Notes: generated by a model from the letters alone, not told the origin. DNA of 64,000 nucleotides from Aphelidium insulamus (GCA_036784855.1 JAZDSV010000003.1:452001-516000), one strand, 5' to 3'. Positions 1 through 20,756 are shown, counted from the stretch's first letter. Numbers and translations are program-made.

Positions 1-317
1 GCACAAGCAAGTTGCAATCAATGGCTTGCGAGGCAAACAAGTCGTCGCGCGATCCGAAGCGCGCGATCAATGCTCGGCGCATATGGTACTTTTCTAGCAG
101 ACCCAAGCAGTCTCCGATACATGCGAATAGCCCACTGTTGCGCGTCGCGCGCTCCCACAAATGAGCACACTGGTGATTTGAGGTAAAGCAATATCACGAC
201 GCGCGCAACTCCAACCTCTGACAATCGCAGCCACTGTTTTGAGACCATGCGAGCGTTCAAAAGACCATCTACGCCCATGTTGCTCATGATGAGCCAAACG
301 ACTTCTGGCGGAAACAT
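1..317 (-). CDS. F-box protein, 5' part only (runs off left edge)
   Basis: The minus-strand frame starts at 317. Residues 2-35 match the F-box pattern: FPPEVVWLIMSNM, then GLLNARMVSKQWLRLSE, with the usual Pro-Pro-Glu start and the V-S-K-x-W core. F-box proteins bind Skp1 and bring substrates to SCF ubiquitin ligases. The substrate-binding half is missing here, so its target is unknown. The frame meets a stop at 18, just after a possible donor (GTTTGC, ending near 38), so I infer an intron there with the rest of the gene outside the window. It lies 50 bases downstream of the Sac2-type gene on the same strand. Confidence 0.6.
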
Positions 318-366
318 ATGATAGTGAACAACAGTTTAGTAGAGCCACAAAGTGACTACATGGGCT

Positions 367-3300
367 TTATTTGTCGGGACTCTGCTGCTTGAAATACATT
401 CCTATTCGTGAGATAAGTGTTCTCGACCGCAGTAGCTCATCCAAAGATGCCTCCTTTACAAATGGTACTTTCGGGCTCGCCCGATCAACTTCTGGTATTC
501 GCGCGCAGCGATTTGCCAATTCATCCACAATTTTATCGGTCAATACTAACCCCCTGTCAGTTACAGCAGTTGAAGCATGTCCTACTTGGGCTGCTAGTAT
601 TTCCTCTTAACGCCGATAATGTTGGATAGTACAGATCAACCTTCTCCAAGACTGGTGATACGTTGGCGGTTTCTGCTTGGCTAATGTCGGATAAGATTCC
701 TGCAACACGGTTGTTTTCTCCTTGCGGCCGAAATATAACGGCAAAACCGAAATTGACAGACTCGTTCTTATTGTCGGATTTCCAGTCCCCTGCATGATAA
801 GAGCGATCGACAACAGGGTATCACCACGCACCCTTTTGTATTTGAATAACGTCATGTAAATTAATCGTACGGTACTGCAGCACCTTTTCTAAATCGTAGT
901 CATATGTGCACACGATTACTTCTCGCTTTGTTATGAGCATTATTTGTTCGAAAGGAACAAAATTTCTAGTGATTAGACTTTCGGATTGTAAATAGTTATA
1001 ATAATGTATAATACTTTAAAGGATGCGGAAGCATTGAAGTAACGGAAAATGCAGACGCTGATTCGTTTTCATCATCGCGCAACAATAGTCTTCGCGAAGT
1101 TTGGACTAAAACTCATTAGCAGAGCGCATGTGCAACTATGCCCCGTACTAGCGTCTTCGTTTAATTCTCTGAGTGCAGTCATCTCATCTTCGAATGAGAG
1201 TGTCTGTTCGGGAACGTCTTCGCTGATACCAGCAAATGCTTCGAAAGAAGATAGTCCGAGCAGATAATCTGAGCTATAAGACGCATAACAGATACCGTGG
1301 GTATACCTATAACTGTCTGTCTAAACCCGTCGCGAAAGTTGTTCTGCTGGTTAAAATTTTGAAGGTATGTATCATTTAGCATCGTACTTGATACATTCGC
1401 AACAATGACGAAGCTCCGTCATTGACTAAGCCTCGTATATTTCTCTTGCCCGTTCTAACTGATAAATAAACTTCGTCACTGCGTTACGTACCTGGTCACA
1501 TCGCCTTTCATCGCTGCAGTATTTGTGTATGCTATAGAAATCGCATCTCCGTTGTTTGCCCAGGCTGCAAGTGTTAGCAAATATACATCACATCAATATC
1601 AAAAAACCTGAATTGAACGCCTTCTCCAAGTGCACATAATAACCTAGCCCCCATTCAGGAAATGAGTGTATCCCTAGACGCAGTAATTGATGATTCATGA
1701 CAAAACGCGCGATTGCACATTGAACCACGTTCGTTCGATCCAAACAATCCATGCACTGTGATTTTAGATTGACGGCAGATTATACAGTGCGTGCGAAATT
1801 ACATTGACGCGGGCAACGCTTTTTTGAAGAGTCAACAGCTTCTCCGACGCAGTCCAGAAAAATCTTTTGCTCGTCAAGTCTTATTACAACACTATTATCA
1901 AACCAAAGTACATACTCCATCTCAATTAAATCGGGCTCCAATTTATCGATCAGTTTTTTAATGTTTTCGTAGTGCAAACCTCGGCATTCTACAAAGTAAA
2001 CGACCAAACGCTAGATCAACACATACCATGATGAACATCAAACACCACCAATTTGAGGCCAGTTGTATCTCTCGCTCGCCGGACATATTCTGCGCCAACT
2101 ATTGATTCTCGTCCAGACAACTCCACTAGGCTAATCGCAAGTTGATTTCCATAAGTCGCTATTTGCGTTTCAAAGTGTCTTTTGAATGCCGCAGCCTGAC
2201 CAACGAGTAAATATGCGATTAGCAAAAAATAATTTCGTACATTAACATCGTCCGAAAGATGCAGTTCTGGGATTGGTTTTCTTTGAAGCGGACTCTGGCT
2301 CCAAAATACAGGGACTACATATAAATATGAAAGAACGTTATAGCGCATTGCGAGACTTACTGCTTCCTCTCGTTTGAACAAATGAAAGTACGTGGTTTTT
2401 GCTACTTGGCTTATGGAACACTAAAATTTGCTCGGTTTCGACAAAGTTGGCCACATTCCCATCGCTGTCAACCCCACGTCGTTGATATCGTAAGCCTAAG
2501 AGTTACAAATGAAGATTATCAGCATTACTTGGGTACCAGATCGTTTACAGCTGCGCCGGCTTATGAGCACAAAATCAAACGAATAACCCTCAACTTCACA
2601 ACGTTGAACGCTGACAAATCCTTGAACGAGAAATAAGGCAACTTTTGGCATATCCGGATCACTGGAAATTGAGCGCAGCATTGATTTGTTCCAGTAAAAA
2701 CGTTCATCAAACTTTTGTTGACGTGTTGTTATAATATAATTAACTGTGGATTAAATATTGCTTACATGAATGTGTGATGAATGATTAAATGTGCGCCCCA
2801 CAAGACGTTGTTTAGAGTTTGTTAAGTCATATTTGGATGAAAAGTAGAATGTGCCAGAATTAAACAGATCGGCAATATCAAACAATATGCGCTTGTCATA
2901 TATTGCCTGAAAGTTAGCTAGTTAGAATAAATAGCCGTAGCTATAGAAATTCCAATACCTTCCGATATTCTTGAATTTTTTTGTCGGCAACTTGATTTAG
3001 TGAAGCAATCGACCCTTTTTCTGCATGGTCGTCGGAATTCAAATTTTGTTTCGCACTTCCTGAAGGGCCAGGACTTGGATTCGCCATTTTAGAGTCGAGA
3101 TTTGCATCACTTGCTGATGTGCGAGATGATACCAAGGAGGTTAAGAAACTTGAGCTCATATTGACGACACGGTTGGCGATTTTGCTCGCTGTCAACGGAA
3201 TTGTTGACTGGTCACTTGGCACAGCACCCGCCGTCGATACATCATCAGAGGTTGAGCGTTGCGCTCTCTACAAAATTGTTGTTGAATTCTCCTGAAACGA

Positions 3301-3750
3301 AGTCGGCGCAGGGCTTACCATTGCCTTCATACTTGCCATGGCCGACTCGCGAGATGCGAGCAATACTGTGTCGATACGTTTAACGTTGTACACACCCGAG
3401 CCGGACAGTGCGCCCACGGATGCAGCCTCTGACACGACTATCAAGTAGGTGCCCATATAGAGTCGCACCAGTCCGACAATGCCGAAAACTTGTCTTGCAT
3501 TAGCACACATTCAGGGCTACATATATAAGAGCCACTTGCCTACGGAGTCTATATCACCGTCGCGAACGAAGGAAGGATTGGGCTCGCCGGCATGGCCAAT
3601 TGCCGCCACTTCGGTAGTATTGTCATACGGCAGTCGTATAGTGGCTGTCACTCCACTCCCCAGCAAATCGCCTCCTATAACAAGCGCCTCAGTCGATGCT
3701 GACAGCGCGACTTTCTTCTCGTGGTTGTTCATTTCACCTTGTGCATGCAA
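367..3750 (-). CDS. Sac2/INPP5F-type phosphoinositide phosphatase (SAC + hSac2)
   Basis: This is a many-exon gene with introns of about 40-80 bases. In order it shows the SAC N-lobe ([19 protein letters not shown] near 3480-3430), then [18 protein letters not shown] (about 2890-2830), [11 protein letters not shown] joined to [19 protein letters not shown] (about 2570-2420), [10 protein letters not shown] (about 2310), the [19 protein letters not shown] join (about 2030-1950), and the catalytic P-loop CMDCLDRTN (about 1760-1725, CX5RT type). It ends the SAC fold with NNFRDGFRQ (about 1345). Downstream, [19 protein letters not shown] (about 945-885) matches the hSac2 homology domain. That makes it Sac2/INPP5F-like rather than yeast Sac1-like, and no C-terminal membrane anchor is visible. 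Family members remove phosphates from membrane phosphoinositides. The P-loop is split by an intron (GTAATT...CACAG) between Asn and Cys. The stop is at 367-369. The start could also be the second Met a few codons in. Confidence 0.85.
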
Positions 3751-3965
3751 AATGTGTGCACTGTACTTTGGTTATTTCAATACGTTAGTGTATTTTTATC
3801 CATATAAATATATATGGATATTTAATAATAGTTGTAATAGTTGTTTCATTTTATTATCCTAGCACTATGTAGCAATATCGCCATCACTACTAGTAAGGCG
3901 CAAAAGAGCCGCGGCGACCCCCACTGCACGCAATAAATTAGCAATCGCGGAACGAGCTATAGCAG

Positions 3966-4689
3966 CTATTTATCATACCGGCCGCGACCGCGGGCACGGT
4001 AGCCTCCACGGGTACCACCCCGTGCTCGGCCACCACGACCCCGACGAAAATTAGGTAGATTTGTGCGTTTTGACGTGACCTGGATGATTTGTGCACGTGA
4101 GCAGTGGTCGCCCATGGTTTTACGTTTACATATATATATATATAAATAGAGAGGTACCTGCAAAAGTCGACCGCGGAATAATGATTCGTTCAACACCATA
4201 GCATTGGCCACGCTCGCAGCGTCTGCAAACTCCACATAGGCGTGCCTGCCAGATGGTCAGCGAAGTGACGCCAGAAACTATAATCAGTCACCCTTTTGGA
4301 TTGCCTGTCCACTTGTCGCACAGGATCGTGACCCGGTTTATCGTGCCGCATGACTGAAAATGTGCTTGCAGTTCCTCCGGGGTGGATGCGTAGTCAACCT
4401 GCATTCTGTAAGCATGACAACACTTCAGCGGTGCCGTGAATACGTTATTGACAAAAACGGATCGGGAATCGATCTCCTCTGCCTGCTCCGTCCTCTGCTC
4501 CGTCTCCAGCTTGGCCTGCATGTCGCGCAGTCGCGCCGCCTCCTCCTCCATCTCCTTCACGCGCCTCTTCATCTCTTCAATTTCTGCCGGTGATACCACA
4601 ATCTTTTGCCCCGCGGCACCCGCATCATCACCTCGGTGGCCAGTGGCTGGCGTGGACGATTCGTCAAAGTCTACTTGCGTGTCGGCCAT
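3966..4689 (-). CDS. PAB2: Nuclear poly(A)-binding protein Pab2/PABPN1
   Basis: It has an acidic N-terminus, then a short coiled coil (about residues 32-65, rich in Glu, Lys and Arg). One RRM follows: SVFVNN joined across an intron to [14 protein letters not shown], then [17 protein letters not shown], then [14 protein letters not shown] and ESLFRGR. The tail is an Arg/Gly-rich RGG region ([20 protein letters not shown]). This order and the phrase [10 protein letters not shown] are diagnostic for PABPN1/Pab2, which binds nuclear poly(A) tails and affects polyadenylation and RNA turnover. Three introns interrupt it (donors near 4452, 4289 and 4157). Length is about 190 residues, normal for the family. 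The start at 4689 is the first Met of the acidic segment. Confidence 0.92.
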
Positions 4690-5513
4690 TATGAGAGATA
4701 TGTATGTGTACGGCGGATATTCAGCGGTTTAAGAGGGGCTTCCGCGCGAGATATGATTGGTCCGTTGACGGCTGTAAAGTCGCCACTGGCCACCTTATGC
4801 TGCCATATTAAAATTTGTGCTATGCTATGCTGCTATTTCAAGATATGCTGATAGCTATTCAGATACAATGTAATAATTATTTGAAAGCTTGATAGCGATA
4901 TTGTACATGGAGTCCACGGCTGAAAGGAATGTCTCACTATACAGCCGGAGAGTGCGCTCAAGAAAATCCTGTCCTATTTGCTGCATTTCTGTGGGACGTT
5001 CTGGACTGCCATCAATTTAAATGTCTGGGATGCCTTCTCTATTAATTACTGGTGACGTGCTACTAATATCCGTCTTACCTATCCAACGATATATTTGCTT
5101 GAATTCTGATTTAATTAATGTCGTCAAATGAATGCCGTACCAGGCATGAAGGGCTAGGCACGAAAGTGATATTCGACGTCAATATTGGTCCAGCATGAAG
5201 AATTTGATGCCGAAAAGCATAAATTAATGCGGGCATCAATTCCGATTAATGGACCCCAGCACACACGCACATACATAAACACATATACGTTGCATAGGCA
5301 TACACAGGTAGAACTGAGCACGACATGCGGCCATGTACGCAAGTATATGGCGGCAAAGGTGCTTTAGATTGAAGCGGAATGTGAACAACGTTGCCGCGCA
5401 AAAATTTTTTTAACGACCTTGACCGACCCTAACCACAGGTATAACCCTGTATAACCCTTGCCTGTACCGAATTGCACCCGGCTGATAGATAAGGGTCGAC
5501 AGCTCCTACTCTC
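4690..5513. other. Intergenic region between divergent PAB2 and SWI1-like genes
   Basis: These 824 bases separate two divergently transcribed genes, so they probably hold both promoters. Only short open frames with no protein-like content are present. There is a CA-rich stretch at about 5257-5310 and an A/T-rich stretch at 4840-5130. I see no tRNA-like boxes and no clear TATA element. Confidence 0.5.
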
Positions 5514-7301
5514 ATGTCCACATTGGCGGTGCCGGATGAGGTTGCAGCAAACCCAGTTGCAGCATCTAATATGTCGTCAAGTGCGAGTAGTGTCGGTATA
5601 GACGCGCCGACAAAGCTGCTGCCGCAAAGCATTGCGAGCACACATTATCGGCCCATAATTCGAAAGCTGGATACATTCGGCGGCATTTCTGCATCTGCGT
5701 TGCGACAAGTCGATAGTGGCGGTGGCGAGGGCAATTCCACACGAACATATCTCTCCAGAGATGACATAGGTGAGTAGTAATCGTCAGTCCTGTGACCTAC
5801 AACTGATGTGATGATAGGAGTGGTGGACACCTTTCGGCTGGTGATGTCACTTCGATGCCGGCGTCCGGTGGATGTCTACGATGCACTACGAATCCTAGTC
5901 ATACTCTCAAGCGATGAACATTGCGACATACTGTTGCGGACGTGTTTGGAACTGTTCACGGAGTTGTTGAGCTTGTGGCGAGATTGCCTTGGTCACGTTA
6001 CACAATATTTCTCGGACGCTTCCGACCACTTTTGGACATATTCCGATTTATTTGACCTGGAAGTGGCTTGCAACAATCTTATCGCTGCTGAATGCGCTGT
6101 TGTCGAACCGTTTGGCGGTGAAGGACTGCTTGCACTTGCCAGTGTGACCAAGATATCTATCGCGATAGCCTGTATATTTTGTAATCTAGCGCACCGCGGC
6201 GACAATGCAACCTTCCTGGCAGCATCTACGCCATTTTGTGACACTCTGATTGCTTATAGTCGTTTGTCGCCCAAATACCCGCGCGGCGATCCAAAATGCG
6301 GCACCTCAATTACCGATTGCCTGCCGCTGCAGCACAGAAAGCTTTTCACGCAGACCCTGCAAATTCTTGGACTCAAGTTTGCTATCAAAGACGACTCGGA
6401 TGCTACATGGATTGTACAGCTTCTCATCGATGCTGCCGGTGGGTACTGCCTGGACTGCACAAGAAACAATCTCGGTGCAACAAATCCCAGCAATTCTCGC
6501 ATGCAGAAAGTGGACTTGTTATACTCGTGGACGGCGCTGGACACTCTTGCGAAACTTTCTGTGGGGACAAGGAATCGCGAGTTGCTTGCCAGCACTGACC
6601 ACTCATTGCTCGATAAATTGGTGCTGCTTCTCCTCGCAGAGCTTCCGTGTGGTAGTCCTCATCGGATGGCGCGTCTTGCAGATCAGTCTGATACATGCAT
6701 GTCGTCGCCCTGGTTTGACATGATCCTTGTCGAGACGGTTATGTCGTGCATCTCACATCTGACTGAAGCCTCCGAGTACTTTAGGCTCCGCATGTCACAG
6801 CATCCACTGGCAATATCCCTCATTTGCCGGCTTATCACCGGAGTCGCATGGTCCAACACGCCGATAACAGTGAGCGATCCGGAGCTGGCCACGCTTAGAG
6901 TTGGATCGGTCGGCATTGTCAATCTGCAGGACGAGCGCAGTCACGTGGATCAAGAATACGTGCGGAAAATTGGTTTGAGTATAACAAACATCGCCGCCCG
7001 GGCCTTGTTGGCGCTTGTTCAGGACCGACAGTGCCTGAGGCAGATGTCGAGCGGGCCGGCACAATCCTGGATCCCGACGGCATCACCGCCGTCGCCATCA
7101 CCTATAACTGCCATCGACACCGAAATGTACCAATTGACATCTGCACCGGAACTGGATGCTCGACGGTTGCGAACCGCTCGGTTAAATGAAATTGAAATGC
7201 ACATTGTTGGCGTGACAATGAACGCTCAGCTGCCGACGGACCTGTGCCAGTCCCTGGCCGCCATTCTATTCCACTTGTGCAGTGCACAGTCTTTAATATA
7301 G
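5514..7301 (+). CDS. SWI1/ARID1 C-terminal-domain-like protein, no ARID visible
   Basis: Exon 1 is 5514-5769. An intron (GTGAGT...GATAG, 5770-5817) follows, then one long exon to the stop at 7299-7301, giving about 580 residues. Segments resemble the C-terminal helical-repeat region of ARID1/SWI1 (BAF250_C) in the same order: a KLDTFGG phrase near residue 50, RRPVDVYDALRILVILSSD, a middle part with IAIACIFCNLAHRGDN and ALDTLAKLSVGTRNRELL, and near the end NIAARALLALVQD, like the AARALLAL phrase of ARID1. In SWI/SNF complexes this region holds the complex together. I recognise it by pattern only. The ARID DNA-binding domain and the long disordered N-terminus are absent, and the upstream 800 bases show no exon that could carry them. 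Its stop lies 10 bases from the convergent COQ2 stop. An unrelated armadillo-type protein is the main alternative. Confidence 0.5.
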
Positions 7302-7311
7302 GTCTATGTAG

Positions 7312-8663
7312 TTACAATAAAATAGACGACGCAATGTCGGCCGCGAGTCCGGCCGTAATGACGGCGCCGGGCTTCCAGCAGTCTTTGAAAAATGTTGAAC
7401 AATCGACGGAGCTGCCCAGGTCTACGCGCCACAGTGATGCAGCGACTTGATACGCCGCAATGCCCATGGACGCAGCGAATGGCCAGGAGCATCCCGCCTG
7501 TAAACCAGCGCTGCCTATCCCTGCGGCCGACATGGCGCACAGTCCAGCGAGAACAGGCTTCGCAAACCGGTGATTATCTCCGAGGGCAAGTGCCGACGAC
7601 TTAATTCCCGCCGCCTGATCGTCTTTTTTGTCCTGGTACGCATACACGGTATCATAGACCAGTGTCCAGAAAAAGCTGCCGACGTACAACGGAACAGTGC
7701 ACGGCCAGCAAGTAGCGCCCGTGAGTGCTGTCCATCCCAGTAGTGCACCCCAGTTGAATGTGAGTCCTGCGCAAAGTCAGTCTCGCCAAATATAGTGTGC
7801 GTATGGCAGATTACCAAGCACAGCCTGTGGCCAAAATGTAACTCTCTTTGCCAGCGGGTAAACAACAACAAGCAGCATGGACGGCGCTCCAAGCAGAATG
7901 CTTCGTTCCGTCAACATTCATATACATACATAGATGCACAATATTCAAACAGGATGCAAAGCACACCTCTCGCGGTTGAGCTGCAGTAGCACCGCCAGGC
8001 CGGCCGTAAGCTGAACCGCCAGGAACGAAATTGCCTGCGCCGCGGACAATTCCCCAGATGCCAGCGGACGTGAGCGCGTTCTTTCAACCTGCTCTGCCAT
8101 GAGTTGGACGGGTTAATCTCTCGCGGCATAACGCACCTGTCTGTCCAACCGCGCGTCCCACAAATCATTTATCGTGCAGCCAGCGCCGCGCATAACAAAG
8201 GAGCCGGCGCCACACAGCGCCAGCAAGTAGCCAGTTTGCGTGAGCAGCGGTGCCGCCTTCGAAAAAGCTTCGGCGATACTAATTGCGGCCGCCGGATCGT
8301 CCGGGACGGCGTCGGCGACCCGCAGCGAATGATTGCACGCCATCAGGATGGACCTGCACGCAACTATTAGGTGCGTGGCGCGACACGCCGCACAGATTGC
8401 ACGCACCATGTGCACGGCAGGTAGAGGAGCCACGTGCCGACCGGTTTATCCACGCGGGCAAGCCGCAAGTACGCCCGCCACGTGCCAGCCGTCACATCAG
8501 CGCCGTAGACGGCACGGTCACGACGACTGCGCGGCACCGATGCCCCGCCAGTGTGGCTAGTAGTAGAGAGCAGCGTCGGACAGGACGGCCGTGGCACGCA
8601 CAGCTGCAGCGGCTGCGACCGGCCAAGCGGCATCCTAAGTGAAGCGAACCGTAATCGCAGCAT
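7312..8663 (-). CDS. COQ2: COQ2, 4-hydroxybenzoate polyprenyltransferase
   Basis: It starts at 8663 with an Arg/Ser-rich N-terminus of mitochondrial targeting type ([20 protein letters not shown]). Then come [19 protein letters not shown], the first Asp-rich motif in [18 protein letters not shown] (NDxxDxxxD), a membrane stretch [19 protein letters not shown], and the second motif [13 protein letters not shown] in the 3' exon. These two motifs bind Mg-prenyl-diphosphate in UbiA-family enzymes, and the [12 protein letters not shown] form is typical of COQ2. The enzyme attaches the polyprenyl tail to 4-hydroxybenzoate in the inner mitochondrial membrane, an early ubiquinone step. At least three short introns are needed (around 8366, 8110 and 7960-7770). 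Its promoter region is shared head to head with RSP5, 166 bases away. Confidence 0.93.
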
Positions 8664-8829
8664 TGTGCGCTGTTTGTCTGGGCCTCTTCATCGCACTTTG
8701 CCATCGCACTTTGCCGTCGTCCACGTTGCTCACTCTCGCCTCGCCGGCATACACGCGCGCTCAGTGCACTTCCTCGCGCGCGCACGCACGCACACACACA
8801 CACCACATATACACGCATACACATAGAGC
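8664..8829. promoter_or_regulatory. Shared divergent promoter region COQ2/RSP5
   Basis: These 166 bases lie between two divergent start codons. The region contains a GC-rich half and a CA/CG dinucleotide tract at about 8781-8822 ending just before the RSP5 ATG. No TATA box is apparent. The promoter role is inferred from position only. Confidence 0.45.
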
Positions 8830-11794
<2,965 letters not shown>

Positions 11795-11827
11795 AAGAGA
11801 GGAGCTATTTTTTCTTTTGGCTGAATG

Positions 11828-13201
11828 TCAGGCCTGCAAGTTATATCGCAACGCCAACGAATCGCCCTGATTTCTCGACATATCCTGAACACCAGCGGCT
11901 AGTGCCTCTGATATCAGCTGTGTGGGAAATGGCGGTGGCGATCGGTAGGGGTCAAACTGATACTTGTCAAATATGGTATCGCGGACCTTCACTACGGCAC
12001 CGTTGGGACCGGGAATAGTACCCTTGATGTACAAAAGGTCCCGGAATGGGTCCACTCGCACAACCTGAATGATAAGATCTCGTTTACATCTACGCACAAA
12101 ACAAACGAATTACTTGAAGTCTAGTCACGGTGACAAATGTATCACCCATTTGTCCAGCCATCTTCTTGCCTTTCCACACTTTTCCCGGATCCTTCATTGT
12201 CAATCATCACACAGGGGATAACATCACAGTCGTGTGACAGCATTTCCACATTCAGCGTACAGACATTTCAACGATAACACGTCATAGAACAGACCTTTCG
12301 CTGACCAATAGAACCAGCTGACCGATGCGCGAGCGATGTTCCATGCGACGCCGACTGGCCTTTAAATCCCCAACGCTTCATCACACCTTGAAACCCTTTA
12401 TCTTTCCTATGAAAGCAATGAACAGTTGCAATCTACTATAAATAACAATGAAACTTTTGCGCTAAAACTTACGACTTTGACCGGGTATCGACGTATTGCC
12501 CTGGTACAAAGTGTGCGGCATTGAGTCGCGCACCTGGGCAGTGAGGGATATGAGCTGATCAGCATGATTCTCGCTTACCGACAGGCAGCATTCCACCTGG
12601 AGTCACTGAAAAAGCTGCCAAGTGGGAGCATACGTGGTTTAACCCGGCGCGTTGGCACAGTTTGATGTGCTCTTGGAAATACTTGCGATCCTGCTCGCAC
12701 TCAATGTTGGCCACGCCTGACCCCACCACAACTTGATTAGCGCCATCGATCGACCTCTGCGCAACAACTACGCTGTTTTGAAGCTGCAGATAGACATATC
12801 GCGTTAAATGGCTCACAAATGGTCGTAAGTGCTGGACTTACCGCCAAAATTGTAACTGGAACCTGTTCGCCAGAATGGCACCAGAAAGACATCATCCCTG
12901 TCTTTACAGCCAGGAGTCCAACCCGACTATCACCTGACGCCCACGTGGATTTTTCAAAATGCGTAGAGTCGGCGAGCGGAATGTCGGCGATAGCTGGCTC
13001 AACTGCGGGTTTCCCATAGAAGAATTGCGCTTCAGAATTGGGGTCATTTGGCGTCAACCGCGATTGAAACGATATAATCGGTGCCTTCAAAGAACTATCA
13101 ACGGCATCGTAGCGTTCCCGGTGCCGAGGCTTGCGCTGGAATGAATGATGAACGCTATCGGCTGCGTAACGTTGACACGCGGTCAAGCTGCGGCGAAGCA
13201 T
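11828..13201 (-). CDS. MRPL3: Mitochondrial ribosomal protein uL3m (MRPL3)
   Basis: It starts at 13201 with a basic, Arg/Ser/His-rich presequence ([20 protein letters not shown]). Then come the L3 signature [15 protein letters not shown] followed by VPVTILA, an exon with [13 protein letters not shown], and exons carrying the [14 protein letters not shown]-like region at about 12380-12310 and [13 protein letters not shown] at about 12170-12130. The last exon reads [20 protein letters not shown]. This is bacterial-type L3, so it belongs in the large subunit of the mitochondrial ribosome near the peptidyl-transferase centre. Four or five short introns are needed. The K-rich end expected for cytosolic L3 is absent, which supports the mitochondrial assignment. 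Confidence 0.88.
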
Positions 13202-13551
13202 TTTTTTGCCCTTTCAATTTTGTGATGTTGACCGTGACCCTAGATCCACACAATCCATTGCAGTTTCTGCTTTCGCACTGTTTCTTGCCGGCAGAACATT
13301 CGCTGCGGGCCGGCATTCGCATACCGCACAAGCTACAGGTACCTGGCCATTCGATAAGCTGTGTATCACTGATTCCATTGCCAGCTTGCCACATGGCTGC
13401 GGAACTTGTTAGCAGTTCGAGTCCGGGAAAGGAAAATGTGACCCCGCCGACTTCCAGTTGCGCGGAGGACGAGCCCAAGGCATGCATTTCACCTCGTAAC
13501 TCGGTCTCACTCACGCATATTTGATAGAATGCAAGCTCTACCATTGATAAA
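13202..13551. other. Spacer between MRPL3 and the cyclin gene with unresolved open frames
   Basis: These 350 bases lie between divergent genes. Both strands are open here: a minus frame spans 13155-13628 and a plus frame 13081-13524. The minus frame would encode a Cys-rich segment with eight Cys in about 50 residues; the plus frame contains GKENVTPPTSS. Neither resembles a family I know, and both overlap the first exons of the flanking genes. I read the stretch as promoter with incidental open frames, with a short gene possible. Confidence 0.3.
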
Positions 13552-15699
13552 ATGAGTGGCAATGCTAATCCAGTGGGTGTCAAACGGGGCTTTGAAACTG
13601 TCAGTCCGGAAGCTTCGGCTCCAAACAAGCGCCAGAAGACAGGTACGCAGATATGCTCACCAGTTACTTGTGATCATTTACTCAATAAAGCAGGCGCTAT
13701 ATTGGAATGTGAAAGATATATACGAGCGAATTTAGACAATGAACCCCAAGGGAAACGGATGTCACTCACAGTGAATGTTATGCCGCCGCTGCACAATAAT
13801 TTTCGCCCAATAAGAAGCAGCGAAATATTCGAACACGACTCTCTCGTCGATGCCGGACTCGCCAATAACCATTCCGTTTTGACTACCCCCGATAAAGACG
13901 CCTTTTCCACGATCGACTTTGACACATCCGTTGCATCATCCCCCGAAACTGAGAACGATATTCACAACGTTGACTCCGTGACCTCGATATTTTTGCCGCA
14001 ATCATTCGAGAAATGGCCAGACATTGGCGCCACGACTGACGGTTTATCTTACACCAGCTGTGCAGCTGGATTGAATCCCCTGCCTAACGTCAAATACCAC
14101 CATTTCGGGCAGACTCAGCTCAAGTGCGAAGAAGCACTGGACCTATCGACACAAACCCAGCGGCACCTACTCAGTGTTCCCACGCGTGTAATTTGCACAA
14201 CAATTGATCCCATCAAGTCATCTCCGGTCGTAGCTTTAAAAACTGCGGAAAAGCCGGCAGCGTCGGGGTTTTGCGATACCCAGATAAATGCTGTATGTGG
14301 TTCACCGTCTGAAACAGACAGTGATGATTGCGAGCTTTTCGAGCCCGACTATTCTGTCCACTTCGCCGTTCAGATTAAGAAAAGCAAACATACGATGAAG
14401 CCGGAAAAAAAATGGCTCACATTTATTTGCTCCATTGTTGATTTCAATAGGAAAACTAGAGATGGCTTAATTTCTCCTCACGATCAGTCTCGGGACGGCC
14501 TGAATACGCCGGTTAGCCCCACGGAAGACGAATTTTTCGAAGATATATTTGAGGTATTGTGCCGAGCAATTCTTATTTGCTCTAAATAGCTCTAGGATAA
14601 CTTAGAAGAAGGGAGACTTACGCGAGAGTTGTTAATATCGTATTCTCAGAGTTCCAACTATCAGCCTGAACCTTCGTATCAAAAGTTCCATCATAATGAT
14701 GCGTTTCGCGCGGTTCTTGTTAACTGGATTATGGAGGTTTCGAATGATCTATCGCTTCAGAGACAGACGTTTCAAACCGCGGTCAATTATCTCGATCGAT
14801 TCTACGCTCGAACAGAACACTTGGGGATGGACTTGCATCAAATTCTCGCGGGAGTAGCCCTCTATATTGCTGCGAAAAAAGAGGAAGTCGAGCCTCCCAG
14901 CATACTCAGAATGCTATCTCTAGTGGCGGCACCGAGTTTATCAGTGGCTCAATTTAAATCGATCGGGGTCCGAATGATGGAAGTAAGTCCCGTCGCAATC
15001 TAAGCTTTTACTGATCTTTAGATTTTAAATTGGGAGTTGACTCCTCCTACATATTTCGACTGGCTGTGCTTGTACCTGCGTATTGCTGCTCTGGTGAACC
15101 CTGCTCTGTTCCTACCAAGCACGGGAATTCCGAAATTTTCACGTTTTCCCGCCGCGAATGAGTTGGGTCAATACATTCGGACAGATTTGTTTCGCGAAGC
15201 GATTTATTTGATTGATATTTACATCCACGTCCCGGACTCGGTTCGTTTCGAGACCGGGCGCGTGGCTGCGTTAGCATTTTGGATGGCATGCAGAATTAGG
15301 TTGGGCGAATTTATATCGCAAGAAGGTCAGTTAGAGTGTTTTATCATTTGTTCGACTAACAAATAGATCTTGCGGACCTAGTGAGGCGATGCTCCGGCTG
15401 GACGGTGATGACATTTGAAGGTATGGAGAGTCTCACAAGCTTGCACAGCCAAAAAGAATGCTTTCCGCTGGGAGTTCATAATCCCGATGTCGAAAGCAGA
15501 GAAGACGTTGATTTTTACCAGCCCGAATATCCGAATTTACCAGATTTTTTGACGTCCAAAGATGTAAGTCTAGGCAGATCTTTAAGTGTTGCTGATATTA
15601 GAATGTTCCTATACACGAAGATGTTGACGTTGGACTGTCCACTTTTGGGCGCGGATAGTTATGAATACAGCAATGCTTCACGCGGTATATTGTTGATTA

Positions 15700-20756
<5,057 letters not shown>

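Noticed and set aside
1780-2007. Apparent frameshift at a run of six A before the SAC active site
   Set aside because: A 48-base intron (GTAATAAGAC...GGAGAAG) removes the out-of-frame stretch and restores [12 protein letters not shown] before the CMDCLDRTN loop, so no frameshift is needed.
13155-13628. 157-codon minus-strand frame as a gene
   Set aside because: It overlaps the start exons of both MRPL3 and the cyclin gene and has no recognisable fold. It is kept only as an unresolved note.
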